This document shows positions 1-8,068 of a stretch of 64,000 nucleotides of DNA, one piece after another. Where the stretch lies: assembly GCA_958427975.1 (NCBI GenBank), contig CAUAEH010000003.1:9702-73701 (forward strand), written 5' to 3'. The notes under the pieces were generated by a model, which was not told the origin of the DNA, did no database searches, and was given only the letters and a program-made list of their open reading frames with translations. Source of the stretch: an uncultured Collinsella sp. (GTDB taxonomy: Bacteria; Actinomycetota; Coriobacteriia; Coriobacteriales; Coriobacteriaceae). Made by a program: the position numbers and the translations under genes. Each line of letters begins with the position of its first letter. Position 1 is the first letter of the stretch.

Positions 1-107
1 TGACACAATGTCAACAATGGCGGGTGAACGGCATGGGGGCATGCCCGGCCTGCAAAAAAAGAGGGGCGCCGCGGTCCCGCCGGGCTGTGGCAAGAGAAGG
101 GACAACC

Positions 108-2885
108 ATGATTCTCAACGGACCGGGGATTAGCTACACCGAGCCCGATATCGGTTCGGAGTTCGTGCCGCCGCTGCCGGAGCATCCGCGTGAGGCCATC
201 GTCAAGCTGTGCGAGCACTGCACCAACCGCCTGCTGCATCGCGACGAGCTGCTGGGCTACGAGTACTGGTCGTTTGCCGAGGCCGCGACCGACGAGCAGG
301 CCGAAGTGCTCTGCAAGATGAAGATGCGCCGTCCCTACACGCTGCCCGAGATGGTCAAGCTCACCGGCATGCCTGAGGCCCAGATCGAGAAGATGCTCGA
401 CGACATGAGCTACACGGGTCTGCTCGAGTACAACTGGGAAAATCCCGAGCGCGCCAAGCAGTGGGTGCTGCCCATGCTGGTGCCGGGTTCCGCTGAGTTC
501 CTCAACATGCGCATGAGCCAGCTCGAGGAGCACCCGGTCTATGCCAAGTTCTTTGAGCAGGCGTCCAAGGGACCGCTGTCCAAGGCCACGCCGATGGTGC
601 CGCCCGGTGGTGCCGGCATCGGCATGCATGTCATTCCGGTCGAGAAGGCTATCGATGCCGCGAGCACGTCGGTGCCGATCGAGCATATCGAGCATTGGCT
701 CGACAAATACGATGGCAAATATGCCGCCAGCACCTGCAGCTGCCGCGCGAGCCGTCGCGTGATGGGTGAGGGCTGCGCCGACGACCCCGCCGACTGGTGC
801 ATTGCCGTGGGCGATATGGCCGACTACGTGGTTGAGACCGATCGTGGCCATTACGTGACCCGCGACGAGGTCTACGACATCCTGCGCCAGGCCGAGGACA
901 ACGGCTTCGTGCATCAGATTACCAACATTGACGGCGAGAACAAGATCTTCGCCATCTGCAACTGCAACGTCAACGTGTGCTATGCCCTGCGCACCTCGCA
1001 GCTGTTCAACACGCCCAACCTGTCGCGCTCGGCCTATGTCGCCAAGGTCGAGAAGGACAAGTGCGTGGCCTGCGGTCGCTGCGTTGAGGTGTGTCCGGCC
1101 GGCGCCGCCAAGCTCGGCCAGAAGCTCTGCAGCAAAAAGGCCGGCGGACAGGTGCCCGAATATCCGCGCCAGGAGCTGCCCGACGCTACCAAGTGGGACC
1201 ACACCAAGTGGTCGCCCAACTACCGCAACGACAACCGCATCGAGACGCATGAGTCCGGCACCGCTCCCTGCAAGACGGCCTGCCCCGCGCACGTTGCCGT
1301 TCAGGGCTATTTGAAGCTCGCGGCTCAGGGTCGCTATGACGAGGCCCTAGCACTCATTAAGTGCGAGAACCCGCTGCCCGCTATCTGCGGCCGTGTGTGC
1401 AACCGCCGCTGCGAGGACGCCTGCACCCGCGGCCGTGTGGACGCCGCCGTGGCCATCGACGAGGTCAAGAAGTTCATCGCCCAGCGCGATCTGGATGCCG
1501 CGACTCGCTATGTCCCACCTGTGGTGACCCCGACGCGCGCTGGCGGCTTCAATCAGAAGATTGCCATTATCGGTGCCGGTCCGGCCGGCCTGTCCTGTGC
1601 CTTCTATCTGGCCGAGAAGGGCTACAAGCCCGTCGTATTCGAGAAGAACGAGCGCCCGGGCGGCATGCTCACCTACGGCATTCCCAGCTTTAAGCTGCAG
1701 AAGGATGTTATCGAGGCCGAGGTCGAGGTCATTCACCTGATGGGTGCTGAGTTCCGCTATGGCGTTGAGGTCGGTCGCGATGTGACGCTCGACGAGCTAC
1801 GCGCGCAGGGCTTTAAGGCCTTTTATGTGGCCATCGGCTGCCAGGGCGGTCGCCTTGCCGGTATTCCGGGCGAGGATGCCGAGGACGTGACCGTAGCCGT
1901 CGACTTTTTGCGCGAGGTCAACAGTGGCAAGATCGACGCGCTGCCCGGCCGCACCATCGTGGTGGGCGGTGGCAACGTGGCTATCGATGTCGCGCGCAAC
2001 ACCTGCCGTTTGGGTTCCGAGCACGTTGAGATGTTCTGCCTGGAGAGCGAGGCTCAGATGCCCGCCAGCGAGGAGGAGCGTCGCGAGGCCGTTGAGGACG
2101 GCGCTCACATCAGCTGCGGCTGGGGCCCCAAGGAGATTCATCTAGACGAGGCCGGTCATGTGTGCGGTATCACCTTCAAGCGCTGCACGCGTGTCTTTGA
2201 CGACGAGGGCCGTTTTGCGCCTGAGTACGACGAGAGCGATCTGCGCCGTGTCGATGCCGACCGTGTCGTCATGTCGATTGGCCAGTCCATTGTGTGGGGT
2301 GACCTGCTGGCTGGCTCCAAGGTGGAGCTCGGCCGCGGCCAGGGTGCCCTTGCCGATCCCCAGACCTACCAGACCGCTGAACCCGACATCTTTGTGGGCG
2401 GCGACGTCTACACCGGCCCCAGCTTTGCCATCGACGCTATCGCCGCCGGCCACGAGGCCGCGGTGTCCATCCATCGCTTTGTGCAGCCGGGCTCCACGCT
2501 CACCATCGGCCGCAATCAGCGCCGCTACACCGCGCTCGACCGCGACGACGTTGTGCTCGAGAGCTACGACAACGCGAGCCGCGAGGTTGCGCATGTGGAC
2601 CGCGAACGCGAGAAGGCTGCGCCGTTTAGCGAGTATGTTGAGACCTTTACCGAGGAGCAGGTGCGCGCCGAGACCGCCCGCTGCCTGGGCTGCGGCGCCT
2701 CGATCGTCGACTCTAACAAGTGCATCGGCTGCGGCCTGTGCACCACCAAGTGCGCGTTCGACGCCATCCATCTAGATCGCGACCGCCCCGAGTGCTCCAC
2801 GATGGTCAAATACGAGCAAAAGCTCCCGAGCCTGGGCAAGTACGCGCTCAAGCGCGCCATCAAGATTAAGTTCGGTCGCAAGTAA
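108..2885 (+). CDS. Multi-domain Fe-S / FAD NAD(P)-dependent oxidoreductase (GltD/NfnB-like)
   Basis: A 925-residue cytoplasmic electron-transfer flavoprotein. The ATG at 108 is chosen because it follows AGAAGGG; the reading frame is also open upstream. The N-terminal third is unassigned but rich in cysteine (CSCR and CNCNVNVC motifs). A ferredoxin-like CxxCGRCVEVCP site lies near residue 317. A GltD-type cysteine domain (CKTACPAH, then CGRVCNRRCEDAC) spans about 385-450. The FAD fold has GAGPAGLS near 489 and the NAD(P) fold has GGGNVAIDV near 620. A C-terminal CIGCGLCTTKC site is near 870. The order from the GltD domain onward matches the small subunit of glutamate synthase and NfnB. Electron transfer between NAD(P)H and ferredoxin is inferred; the partner protein and substrate are not visible. 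hypA follows 30 bp downstream. Confidence 0.85.
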   Translation: MILNGPGISYTEPDIGSEFVPPLPEHPREAIVKLCEHCTNRLLHRDELLGYEYWSFAEAATDEQAEVLCKMKMRRPYTLPEMVKLTGMPEAQIEKMLDDMSYTGLLEYNWENPERAKQWVLPMLVPGSAEFLNMRMSQLEEHPVYAKFFEQASKGPLSKATPMVPPGGAGIGMHVIPVEKAIDAASTSVPIEHIEHWLDKYDGKYAASTCSCRASRRVMGEGCADDPADWCIAVGDMADYVVETDRGHYVTRDEVYDILRQAEDNGFVHQITNIDGENKIFAICNCNVNVCYALRTSQLFNTPNLSRSAYVAKVEKDKCVACGRCVEVCPAGAAKLGQKLCSKKAGGQVPEYPRQELPDATKWDHTKWSPNYRNDNRIETHESGTAPCKTACPAHVAVQGYLKLAAQGRYDEALALIKCENPLPAICGRVCNRRCEDACTRGRVDAAVAIDEVKKFIAQRDLDAATRYVPPVVTPTRAGGFNQKIAIIGAGPAGLSCAFYLAEKGYKPVVFEKNERPGGMLTYGIPSFKLQKDVIEAEVEVIHLMGAEFRYGVEVGRDVTLDELRAQGFKAFYVAIGCQGGRLAGIPGEDAEDVTVAVDFLREVNSGKIDALPGRTIVVGGGNVAIDVARNTCRLGSEHVEMFCLESEAQMPASEEERREAVEDGAHISCGWGPKEIHLDEAGHVCGITFKRCTRVFDDEGRFAPEYDESDLRRVDADRVVMSIGQSIVWGDLLAGSKVELGRGQGALADPQTYQTAEPDIFVGGDVYTGPSFAIDAIAAGHEAAVSIHRFVQPGSTLTIGRNQRRYTALDRDDVVLESYDNASREVAHVDREREKAAPFSEYVETFTEEQVRAETARCLGCGASIVDSNKCIGCGLCTTKCAFDAIHLDRDRPECSTMVKYEQKLPSLGKYALKRAIKIKFGRK

Positions 2886-2915
2886 GTAGCCATAACGGGA
2901 ACGGCGGAAGAAAAA

Positions 2916-3344
2916 GTGCATGAATTGGGGATCGTTTACCACATCATTCGCGATGTCGAGAATGTAGCGCGCGCTCATGGCGTGCGTCGCGTTTCGAGCG
3001 TAACGTTGCTGTTGGGCGAGGTCTCGGGCGTCGTTCCCGACTTGCTGCTCGACGCTTGGCGCTGGGCAGCAGATAAAAAGCCTATCGCGCAGGGCGCGGA
3101 GCTTGTTGTGGAGCCCGTCGAGGCTGTGACGCATTGCGAGGCATGTGGCCGCGACTACGCGACGGTCGAGCACGGCAAGACCTGTCCCCATTGCGGTAGC
3201 GGTGAGACATACCTGCTGCAGGGCCAAGAGGTCATGATCAAACAGATCGAGACCCCCGAAGAGGATCCGGCAGACGCTGCTCCTGACGGCCTCTCCGACG
3301 CCCCCGATGCCGTCGACGCCGCCAACCCATTCCACATCGTCTAG
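2916..3344 (+). CDS. hypA: Hydrogenase nickel-incorporation protein HypA
   Basis: A 142-residue cytoplasmic metallochaperone that inserts nickel into [NiFe]-hydrogenase. The start is GTG at 2916, giving the family-defining N-terminus MHELG, whose His2 is the nickel ligand. The zinc site is the pair CEACG and CPHCG near residues 74-93. The C-terminus carries an acidic tail of roughly 25 residues (EEDPADAAPDG...) beyond the usual HypA length. No other hyp or hydrogenase structural gene is in the window. The gene follows the oxidoreductase closely and is probably co-transcribed with it. A palindromic repeat begins 11 bp after the stop. Confidence 0.93.
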   Translation: MHELGIVYHIIRDVENVARAHGVRRVSSVTLLLGEVSGVVPDLLLDAWRWAADKKPIAQGAELVVEPVEAVTHCEACGRDYATVEHGKTCPHCGSGETYLLQGQEVMIKQIETPEEDPADAAPDGLSDAPDAVDAANPFHIV

Positions 3345-3355
3345 GATCCCCTATA

Positions 3356-3422
3356 AGTTGCGGTGAAATAGTTCCTAAATCCAGCCTTCTGGCTCTTAAA
3401 CAAGAACTATTCCACCGCAACT
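3356..3422. repeat. Intergenic palindrome, copy 1 (19-bp arms, 29-bp loop)
   Basis: The arms are AGTTGCGGTGAAATAGTTC (3356-3374) and its near-perfect reverse complement (3404-3422, one mismatch). The same arms with the same loop length recur at 7042-7108. It sits directly after the hypA stop and may also act as a transcript end. Confidence 0.85.
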
Positions 3423-3749
3423 ATTTTGAGTGGTTTCATAGACCATAAGTCACGAAAACAGTCAAGCCATGTCTGTTTAAACAAAATAGCGGCAGTACAA
3501 GCGCATTCGCGCTTGCCAAAAATCGATATTAATGAACAGCCTGCTTGTATCTGTAAAATGCATGGCTTGATGAGCGACGCCTTGTCGTGTAATGAGTCAA
3601 AAAGCAGTAACGTAATCAACTTGTAACAAACCTAGACGTTTAAACAAATAATCCAACCTTTTGCGGATTTAGCTATAATTCCACAAACCAAACAGCTATA
3701 CTCCTTTCATGTCGTGTAGGAAATACGTAGACAAAAAGGAGGTTATGTG
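3423..3749 (+). promoter_or_regulatory. Promoter region of the mannose-PTS operon
   Basis: No gene is seen in these 327 bp. TATAAT at 3672-3677 is a good -10 element, but no convincing -35 lies 16-18 bp upstream. Two identical palindromes, GTTTAAAC followed by AAA, occur at 3475-3482 and 3638-3645 and could be operator half-sites. A small hairpin (CAAGCGC/GCGCTTG) lies at about 3498-3515. AAGGAGG at 3736-3742 is the ribosome site for the IIAB gene. Confidence 0.5.
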
Positions 3750-4739
3750 ATGGTAAGTATTGTTCTTGCTAGCCACGGGGACTTGGCAGCTGGAATCAAG
3801 CAGACGGGCTCGATGGTCTTTGGCGATCAGCCGTCTGTTGCCGTGGTCTCGCTCGAGCCGAGCATGGGCCCCGACGACTTCCGTGCCAAGGTCGAGGAAG
3901 CAATCGCTTCCTTCGAAGACCAGGAGCAGGTGCTCTTCCTCGTTGATCTGTGGGGCGGCACGCCGTTCAACCAGATCAGCGGGCTCATCGAGGGCCACGA
4001 TTCCTGGGCTATCGTCACCGGTGTCAACCTGCCTATGCTCATCGAGGCATATTCGCAGCGCTTTGACGCAAAGAACACTGCACATGCGATCGCAAAACAT
4101 CTCGTGACTGAGGCTAAGGCTGGCGTGCGCGTCAAGCCCGAGTCTCTGGAGCCCGAGGAGAAGAAGCCGGCTGCGGCCGCCGCTGCTCCTGCAGGCGCCA
4201 TCCCTCCGGGAACGGTCATCGGCGATGGGCACATCAAGATCGCCCACGTCCGTATCGACACCCGTCTGCTTCATGGCCAGGTGGCCACCACGTGGACCAA
4301 GCAGATCAACCCCAACCGCATCATCGTGGTTTCCGACGGCGTTGCTCACGACGAGCTCCGCAAGACCATGATCGAGCAGGCTGCCCCTCCGGGAGTCCAT
4401 GCCAACGTCGTGCCCATCAAGAAGATGGCCGAGGTCGTCAAGGACACGCGCTTTGGTGACACCAAGGCCATGCTGCTCTTCGAGAACCCGCAGGATCTGC
4501 TCAAGGCCATCGAGGCCGGCGTCGACATCAAGGAAGTCAACATCGGTTCCATGGCTCACTCCAAGGGCAAGGTCGTCGTCACCAACGCCGTCGCTATGGG
4601 CGATGATGACGTTAAGACTCTCGAGGCTCTCAAGGCCAAGGGCGTCAAGTTCGAGGTCCGCAAGGTTCCTTCGGATTCCTCCGAGGATCTCGACGCCATG
4701 TTGAAGAAAGCTAAGGCCGAACTGGCCGCTCAAGCATAG
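3750..4739 (+). CDS. manX: PTS mannose-family EIIAB, fused IIA-IIB
   Basis: A 329-residue cytoplasmic fusion that relays phosphate from HPr to the incoming sugar. The IIA domain is residues 1-135, with phospho-His9 in LASHGD. An Ala/Pro-rich hinge follows at about 137-157. The IIB domain runs from about 160, with its phospho-histidine near 175 in RLLHGQV. The ATG at 3750 sits 7 bp after AAGGAGG, a better spacing than the in-frame GTG three bases earlier. It is the first gene of the IIAB-IIC-IID set. The family transports mannose, glucose, fructose or related hexoses; the actual sugar cannot be read from sequence. Confidence 0.95.
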   Translation: MVSIVLASHGDLAAGIKQTGSMVFGDQPSVAVVSLEPSMGPDDFRAKVEEAIASFEDQEQVLFLVDLWGGTPFNQISGLIEGHDSWAIVTGVNLPMLIEAYSQRFDAKNTAHAIAKHLVTEAKAGVRVKPESLEPEEKKPAAAAAAPAGAIPPGTVIGDGHIKIAHVRIDTRLLHGQVATTWTKQINPNRIIVVSDGVAHDELRKTMIEQAAPPGVHANVVPIKKMAEVVKDTRFGDTKAMLLFENPQDLLKAIEAGVDIKEVNIGSMAHSKGKVVVTNAVAMGDDDVKTLEALKAKGVKFEVRKVPSDSSEDLDAMLKKAKAELAAQA

Positions 4740-4757
4740 TAAAGGAGGGTCCGATAC

Positions 4758-5576
4758 ATGTCTGCAATCACTATTCTGCTTGTTGCGATTGTCGCGTTGC
4801 TTGCCGGTATGGAAGGCATTCTGGATGAGTTCCAGTTCCATCAGCCGCTCGTGGCATGCACGCTTATCGGTCTCGTAACCGGTCACCTTCAGGAGGGCAT
4901 CCTCCTGGGCGGTTCGCTCCAGATGATGGCCCTTGGCTGGGCTAACGTCGGCGCCGCTGTCGCGCCTGACGCCGCTCTGGCCTCGGTCGCTTCTTCGATC
5001 ATCATGGTGCTCGCCCTCAACGGTGGCGCCACCGATTCGGCCAAGGCCGTTACCACCGCTATCGCCGTCGCCGTCCCGCTGTCGGTCGCTGGTCTGTTCC
5101 TGACCATGATCTGCCGTACCATTGCTACCGCTATCGCTCACGCCATGGACGGTTGCGCCGAGAAGGGCGACTTCTCCGGCATCGAGCGCTGGCAGTATGC
5201 TGCCATCCTCATGCAGGGCCTTCGTATCGCCATCCCGGCAGTGCTTCTGTGCGTCATCCCGGCCGAGGCCGTTACCAACGCGCTTAACGCTATGCCCGAC
5301 TGGCTGTCCGGCGGCATGGCTGTCGGCGGCGGCATGGTCGCTTCCGTCGGTTACGCCATGGTCATCAACATGATGGCCACCAAGGAGACCTGGCCGTTCT
5401 TCGTCCTCGGCTTTGTCCTTGCTGCCATCCCTCAGCTCACGCTGATCGCCCTTGGTCTCATCGGCATCTCCCTTGCCCTCATCTACCTTGGCCTTAAGGA
5501 TCTGGCCAAGCAGGGTGGCGGCATGGGCGGTGGCTCCGGCGACCCGCTCGGCGACATTCTGAACGATTACGAGTAG
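4758..5576 (+). CDS. manY: PTS mannose-family EIIC membrane subunit
   Basis: A 272-residue polytopic membrane protein that, with IID, forms the sugar channel of a mannose-type PTS. The family signatures GHLQEGILLGGSLQMM and GWANVGAAVAPDAALAS are present, followed by several hydrophobic helices and a glycine-rich C-terminus. It has its own ribosome site (AAAGGAGGG) and starts 18 bp after the IIAB stop, so it is in the same operon. Confidence 0.95.
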   Translation: MSAITILLVAIVALLAGMEGILDEFQFHQPLVACTLIGLVTGHLQEGILLGGSLQMMALGWANVGAAVAPDAALASVASSIIMVLALNGGATDSAKAVTTAIAVAVPLSVAGLFLTMICRTIATAIAHAMDGCAEKGDFSGIERWQYAAILMQGLRIAIPAVLLCVIPAEAVTNALNAMPDWLSGGMAVGGGMVASVGYAMVINMMATKETWPFFVLGFVLAAIPQLTLIALGLIGISLALIYLGLKDLAKQGGGMGGGSGDPLGDILNDYE

Positions 5577-5592
5577 GAGGGGAGTGATACAT

Positions 5593-6513
5593 ATGGCAGA
5601 GAACAAGATTCAGCTCACCAAGGCTGACCGCAAGAAGGTTTGCTTCCGTCATCAGTTCCTTCAGGGCTCGTGGAACTACGAGCGTATGCAGAACGGCGGC
5701 TGGTGCTTCGCAATGATCCCTGCGATCAAGAAGCTCTACACCAGCAAGGATGACCAGATTGCCGCTCTTAAGCGCCACCTGGAGTTCTATAACACCCACC
5801 CCTATGTTTCCGCCCCCGTCATTGGCGTTACCCTCGCTCTCGAGGAGGAGCGCGCCAACGGTGCCCCGATTGACGACGTCGCCATTCAGGGCGTCAAGGT
5901 CGGTATGATGGGCCCGCTCGCCGGCGTCGGCGACCCCGTCTTCTGGTTCACCCTTCGCCCGATTCTGGGCGCTCTGGGCGCTTCCCTGGCCATGTCCGGC
6001 AGCATCGTCGGTCCGCTGCTGTTCTTCTTCGCGTGGAACATCATCCGTTACGCTTTCCTGTGGTACACGCAGGAGTTTGGCTACAAGGTCGGCTCCTCCA
6101 TCGCCAAGGACCTCTCCGGTGGTCTGATGGGCAAGGTCACCGAGGGCGCTTCCATCCTGGGTATGTTCATCATCGGCGCCCTGGTCGAGCGCTGGGTGTC
6201 CATTTCCTTCACCCCGATCGTCTCCACGGTCAAGCAGTCTGCTGGCGCCTTTATCGACTGGGCTAGCCTGCCCTCCGGTTCCGAGGGTATCAAGGAAGCG
6301 CTGACGATGTACAACTCCGTCGGTGCTACCGCCCTTGATCAGATGAAGGTCACCACGCTTCAGGCCAACCTCGATCAGCTCATCCCCGGCCTTGCCGCCG
6401 TGTGCCTGACCCTGCTGGTCTGCAAGCTCCTCAAGAAGAAGGTCAGCCCGATCGTCATCATCCTGGCTCTCTTCGCCGTCGGCATCATCGGTCGCTTCTG
6501 CGGCTTCATGTAA
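5593..6513 (+). CDS. manZ: PTS mannose-family EIID membrane subunit
   Basis: A 306-residue membrane subunit that completes the mannose-type permease. Typical IID features are RHQFLQGSWNYERMQNGGW near the start, FYNTHPYVSAPVIG, and GPLAGVGDPVFW before the first membrane segments. C-terminal hydrophobic helices span about 275-305. The ATG at 5593 is preferred over an upstream in-frame GTG because it is correctly spaced from AGGAGGGG. It starts 16 bp after the IIC stop. Confidence 0.95.
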   Translation: MAENKIQLTKADRKKVCFRHQFLQGSWNYERMQNGGWCFAMIPAIKKLYTSKDDQIAALKRHLEFYNTHPYVSAPVIGVTLALEEERANGAPIDDVAIQGVKVGMMGPLAGVGDPVFWFTLRPILGALGASLAMSGSIVGPLLFFFAWNIIRYAFLWYTQEFGYKVGSSIAKDLSGGLMGKVTEGASILGMFIIGALVERWVSISFTPIVSTVKQSAGAFIDWASLPSGSEGIKEALTMYNSVGATALDQMKVTTLQANLDQLIPGLAAVCLTLLVCKLLKKKVSPIVIILALFAVGIIGRFCGFM

Positions 6514-6563
6514 GCACGCTTCGGCTTAAGACCGAGAATTGCTAGGCAAGGGCTTTTGAGCCA

Positions 6564-6605
6564 TTGAAACGGACCGCACCCGGTGGGTACACTGGATGCG
6601 GTCCG
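6564..6605 (+). promoter_or_regulatory. Promoter overlapping an inverted repeat before the DUF956 gene
   Basis: TTGAAA (6564-6569) and TACACT (6588-6593) are separated by 18 bp, a plausible sigma-70-type promoter. The perfect repeat CGGACCGCA/TGCGGTCCG (6570-6578 and 6597-6605) straddles its -10. It could be an operator or a weak attenuator between the IID gene and the next gene. Confidence 0.45.
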
Positions 6606-6633
6606 ATTGTTTTATTTGGAGGGCGAGGCGCGC

Positions 6634-7032
6634 ATGGCGCAATCTCAGAACAGCACGGTCGATCTGGCAACGCCGGCAACCTGCCTGATGGGGCTTACCA
6701 GCCACGGTAACGTGATGGTGGGCAATAAGGCGTTCGAGTATTACAACGAGCGCAATCCCGAGGATTATATTCAAATCCCGTGGGACGAGGTCGACTATAT
6801 TGCCGCCGAGGTTTTACGCGGCACCAAGAAGATCACGCGTTTTGCCATCTTCACCAAGGACAACGGTCACTTTACGTTTTCGACGCGCGACGACAAAGAG
6901 ACGCTTCGTGCTGTCCGCAAGTACGTCGACGAGGATAAGCTTGTGCGTTCGCCCGACTTTATCGATGTGACGGCCAAGGGCGCCAAGAGCATCCCCTCCG
7001 TTATCAAAAACCTCTTCCACAAAGGTAACTAG
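6634..7032 (+). CDS. manO: DUF956 family protein (ManO-like)
   Basis: A 132-residue soluble protein of the DUF956 family, which usually lies directly after mannose-PTS IID genes. It has no membrane segment. The ATG at 6634 follows GGAGGGCGAGG. The biochemical role of the family is not settled; linkage to sugar uptake is inferred from position. It may be read both from the PTS operon and from its own promoter 40 bp upstream. Confidence 0.8.
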   Translation: MAQSQNSTVDLATPATCLMGLTSHGNVMVGNKAFEYYNERNPEDYIQIPWDEVDYIAAEVLRGTKKITRFAIFTKDNGHFTFSTRDDKETLRAVRKYVDEDKLVRSPDFIDVTAKGAKSIPSVIKNLFHKGN

Positions 7033-7041
7033 CTCCTCATA

Positions 7042-7108
7042 AGTTGCGGTGAAATAGTTCCTAAATACGGCTTTAGATGCTTCAGACAGGAACTATTCCA
7101 CCGCAACT
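7042..7108. repeat. Intergenic palindrome, copy 2
   Basis: The arms at 7042-7060 and 7090-7108 are identical to those of the copy at 3356-3422. The loop is again exactly 29 bp but its sequence differs. It starts 9 bp after the DUF956 stop codon, the same kind of position as copy 1. Confidence 0.85.
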
Positions 7109-7167
7109 TCGAAGTCTAGTCATGCGACGTATTGCGATGCAGTAAATCTGCTACACTAGTACAATAT

Positions 7168-7243
7168 GCCTCCGTAGCTCAGGGGATAGAGCACCGCTCT
7201 CCTAAAGCGGGTGTCGACGGTTCGAATCCGCCCGGGGGCACCA
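7168..7243 (+). tRNA. tRNA-Arg (anticodon CCU)
   Basis: A full cloverleaf can be drawn. The acceptor stem is GCCTCCG/CGGGGGC, the anticodon loop CTCCTAA gives CCU, the T loop is TTCGAAT, and CCA is encoded at 7241-7243. The last 46 bp lie inside the left direct repeat of the integrated element, which is duplicated at 21345-21392. The gene stays intact after integration. Confidence 0.95.
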
Positions 7244-7245
7244 GG
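7198..7245. repeat. attL, left 48-bp direct repeat of the integrated element
   Basis: It is identical to 21345-21392. It covers the anticodon loop through CCA of the tRNA-Arg gene plus GG. The match breaks on both sides (C versus A on the left, A versus G on the right), which defines the core exactly. Confidence 0.93.
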
Positions 7246-7252
7246 AAAATCG

Positions 7253-7283
7253 CAGGTCAGGAGTTATTTTTGCTTCTGACCTG
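7253..7283 (+). terminator. Element-borne terminator after the tRNA-Arg gene
   Basis: An 11-bp hairpin (7253-7263 with 7273-7283; core CAGGTCAG/CTGACCTG) begins 10 bp after the tRNA CCA and is followed by TTCTGGTTTT. It lies inside the element and would replace the tRNA's original terminator, now displaced beyond attR. Confidence 0.6.
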
Positions 7284-7695
7284 TTCTGGTTTTGGGACTA
7301 AGAACCGCTTTCGTTTGTAAATCTGGTAAGTAAATATTATGACTTCCCGAGTTTTCCACTGAAAACAGGAAATCACCATTTTGGGGATAAAAGTTTTCAA
7401 CAGCTGTTGGTCGGTTCCATTTTGGTGATGTGCTTCCCTCTTTTGGGTAAATAATTTCACCATTTTGATGATTCGGTAGCTTTGAATTATTTGATAAAAA
7501 GCCTGCTCAGAAGCTTGTGTAATACCCAGTTTGGTGAAACCAATTAATAGAGAAATAGATTATAAAGATATAAAGAAATAGGGACGGCGATGCCGTCCCC
7601 TTCGCTCGCGGAGCTCGCTGCGCGGCCACGTACCGTGTCCTTGCCGCCGGCTACGCCGCCGATTTATTCGCTCACTTCGTTCGCTGATTGATGGA
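7284..7695. other. Gene-free left end with repeated CCATTTTGG-type motifs
   Basis: No gene is supported here. The strand is AT-rich and contains related motifs at 7374-7388 (CACCATTTTGGGGAT), 7417-7429 (CCATTTTGGTGAT), 7458-7472 (CACCATTTTGATGAT) and about 7525-7540 (CCCAGTTTGGTGAAAC). These look like arm-type binding sites for integrase or excisionase. A GGGACGGC/GCCGTCCC hairpin near 7582-7600 is probably the terminator of the minus-strand regulator gene. Confidence 0.5.
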
Positions 7696-7944
7696 CTAAT
7701 CCGATTTATCGGATACACCAGTCATAAGTGCAGCAATTGATATGTTGAATCCATTGGCAATTTTAGAGAGGTTAGAAAGACTGACATTTCTTCGCCCGAC
7801 CTCTATCGAGGCGTAGTAAGACCTGTCCATGTCAATGCGGTTCGCAAATTGCTCTTGTGAGTAACCAGACTCTGATCTGAGTTCTTTGCAGCGTAGACCA
7901 AAGGATTGTTGTAGCGGCGAGATATCCATGACAAAAAGAGTCAT
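7696..7944 (-). CDS. XRE-family helix-turn-helix transcriptional regulator
   Basis: An 82-residue DNA-binding protein with a single HTH_3 domain over nearly its whole length (CKELRSESGYSQEQFANRI ... YYASIEVGRRNVSLSNLSKIA). It may start at ATG 7944 or at the internal ATG 7929; neither has a clear ribosome site. It is divergent from the large surface-protein gene, and a perfect inverted repeat lies between them, so autoregulation and control of the surface gene are likely. Confidence 0.85.
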   Translation of the reverse strand: MTLFVMDISPLQQSFGLRCKELRSESGYSQEQFANRIDMDRSYYASIEVGRRNVSLSNLSKIANGFNISIAALMTGVSDKSD

Positions 7945-7985
7945 GGATTGTTGTATTTATGCCAACGGACTATATACAACAATCC
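7945..7985. promoter_or_regulatory. Candidate operator: perfect 12-bp inverted repeat
   Basis: GGATTGTTGTAT (7945-7956) and ATACAACAATCC (7974-7985) are exact reverse complements with a 17-bp spacer, placed between the divergent XRE gene and the surface-protein gene. A further half-site, GGATTGTTGTA, lies inside the XRE coding region at 7903-7913. Confidence 0.65.
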
Positions 7986-8068
7986 CAGTTAAGGCGCATA
8001 ATTATCTCTATTGGAAAGCACTCTGATGCCCAGTCGGATAGGGCACGGAAAAGGAATGGAACAGCACA

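Noticed and set aside
3696..5606. A 636-codon open frame on the minus strand opposite the PTS genes
   Set aside because: It is a shadow of the strongly codon-biased manX and manY genes and shows no domain or ribosome site.
7132..7320. Short open frame covering the tRNA-Arg gene
   Set aside because: It is translated tRNA sequence; the cloverleaf is complete and no ribosome site is present.
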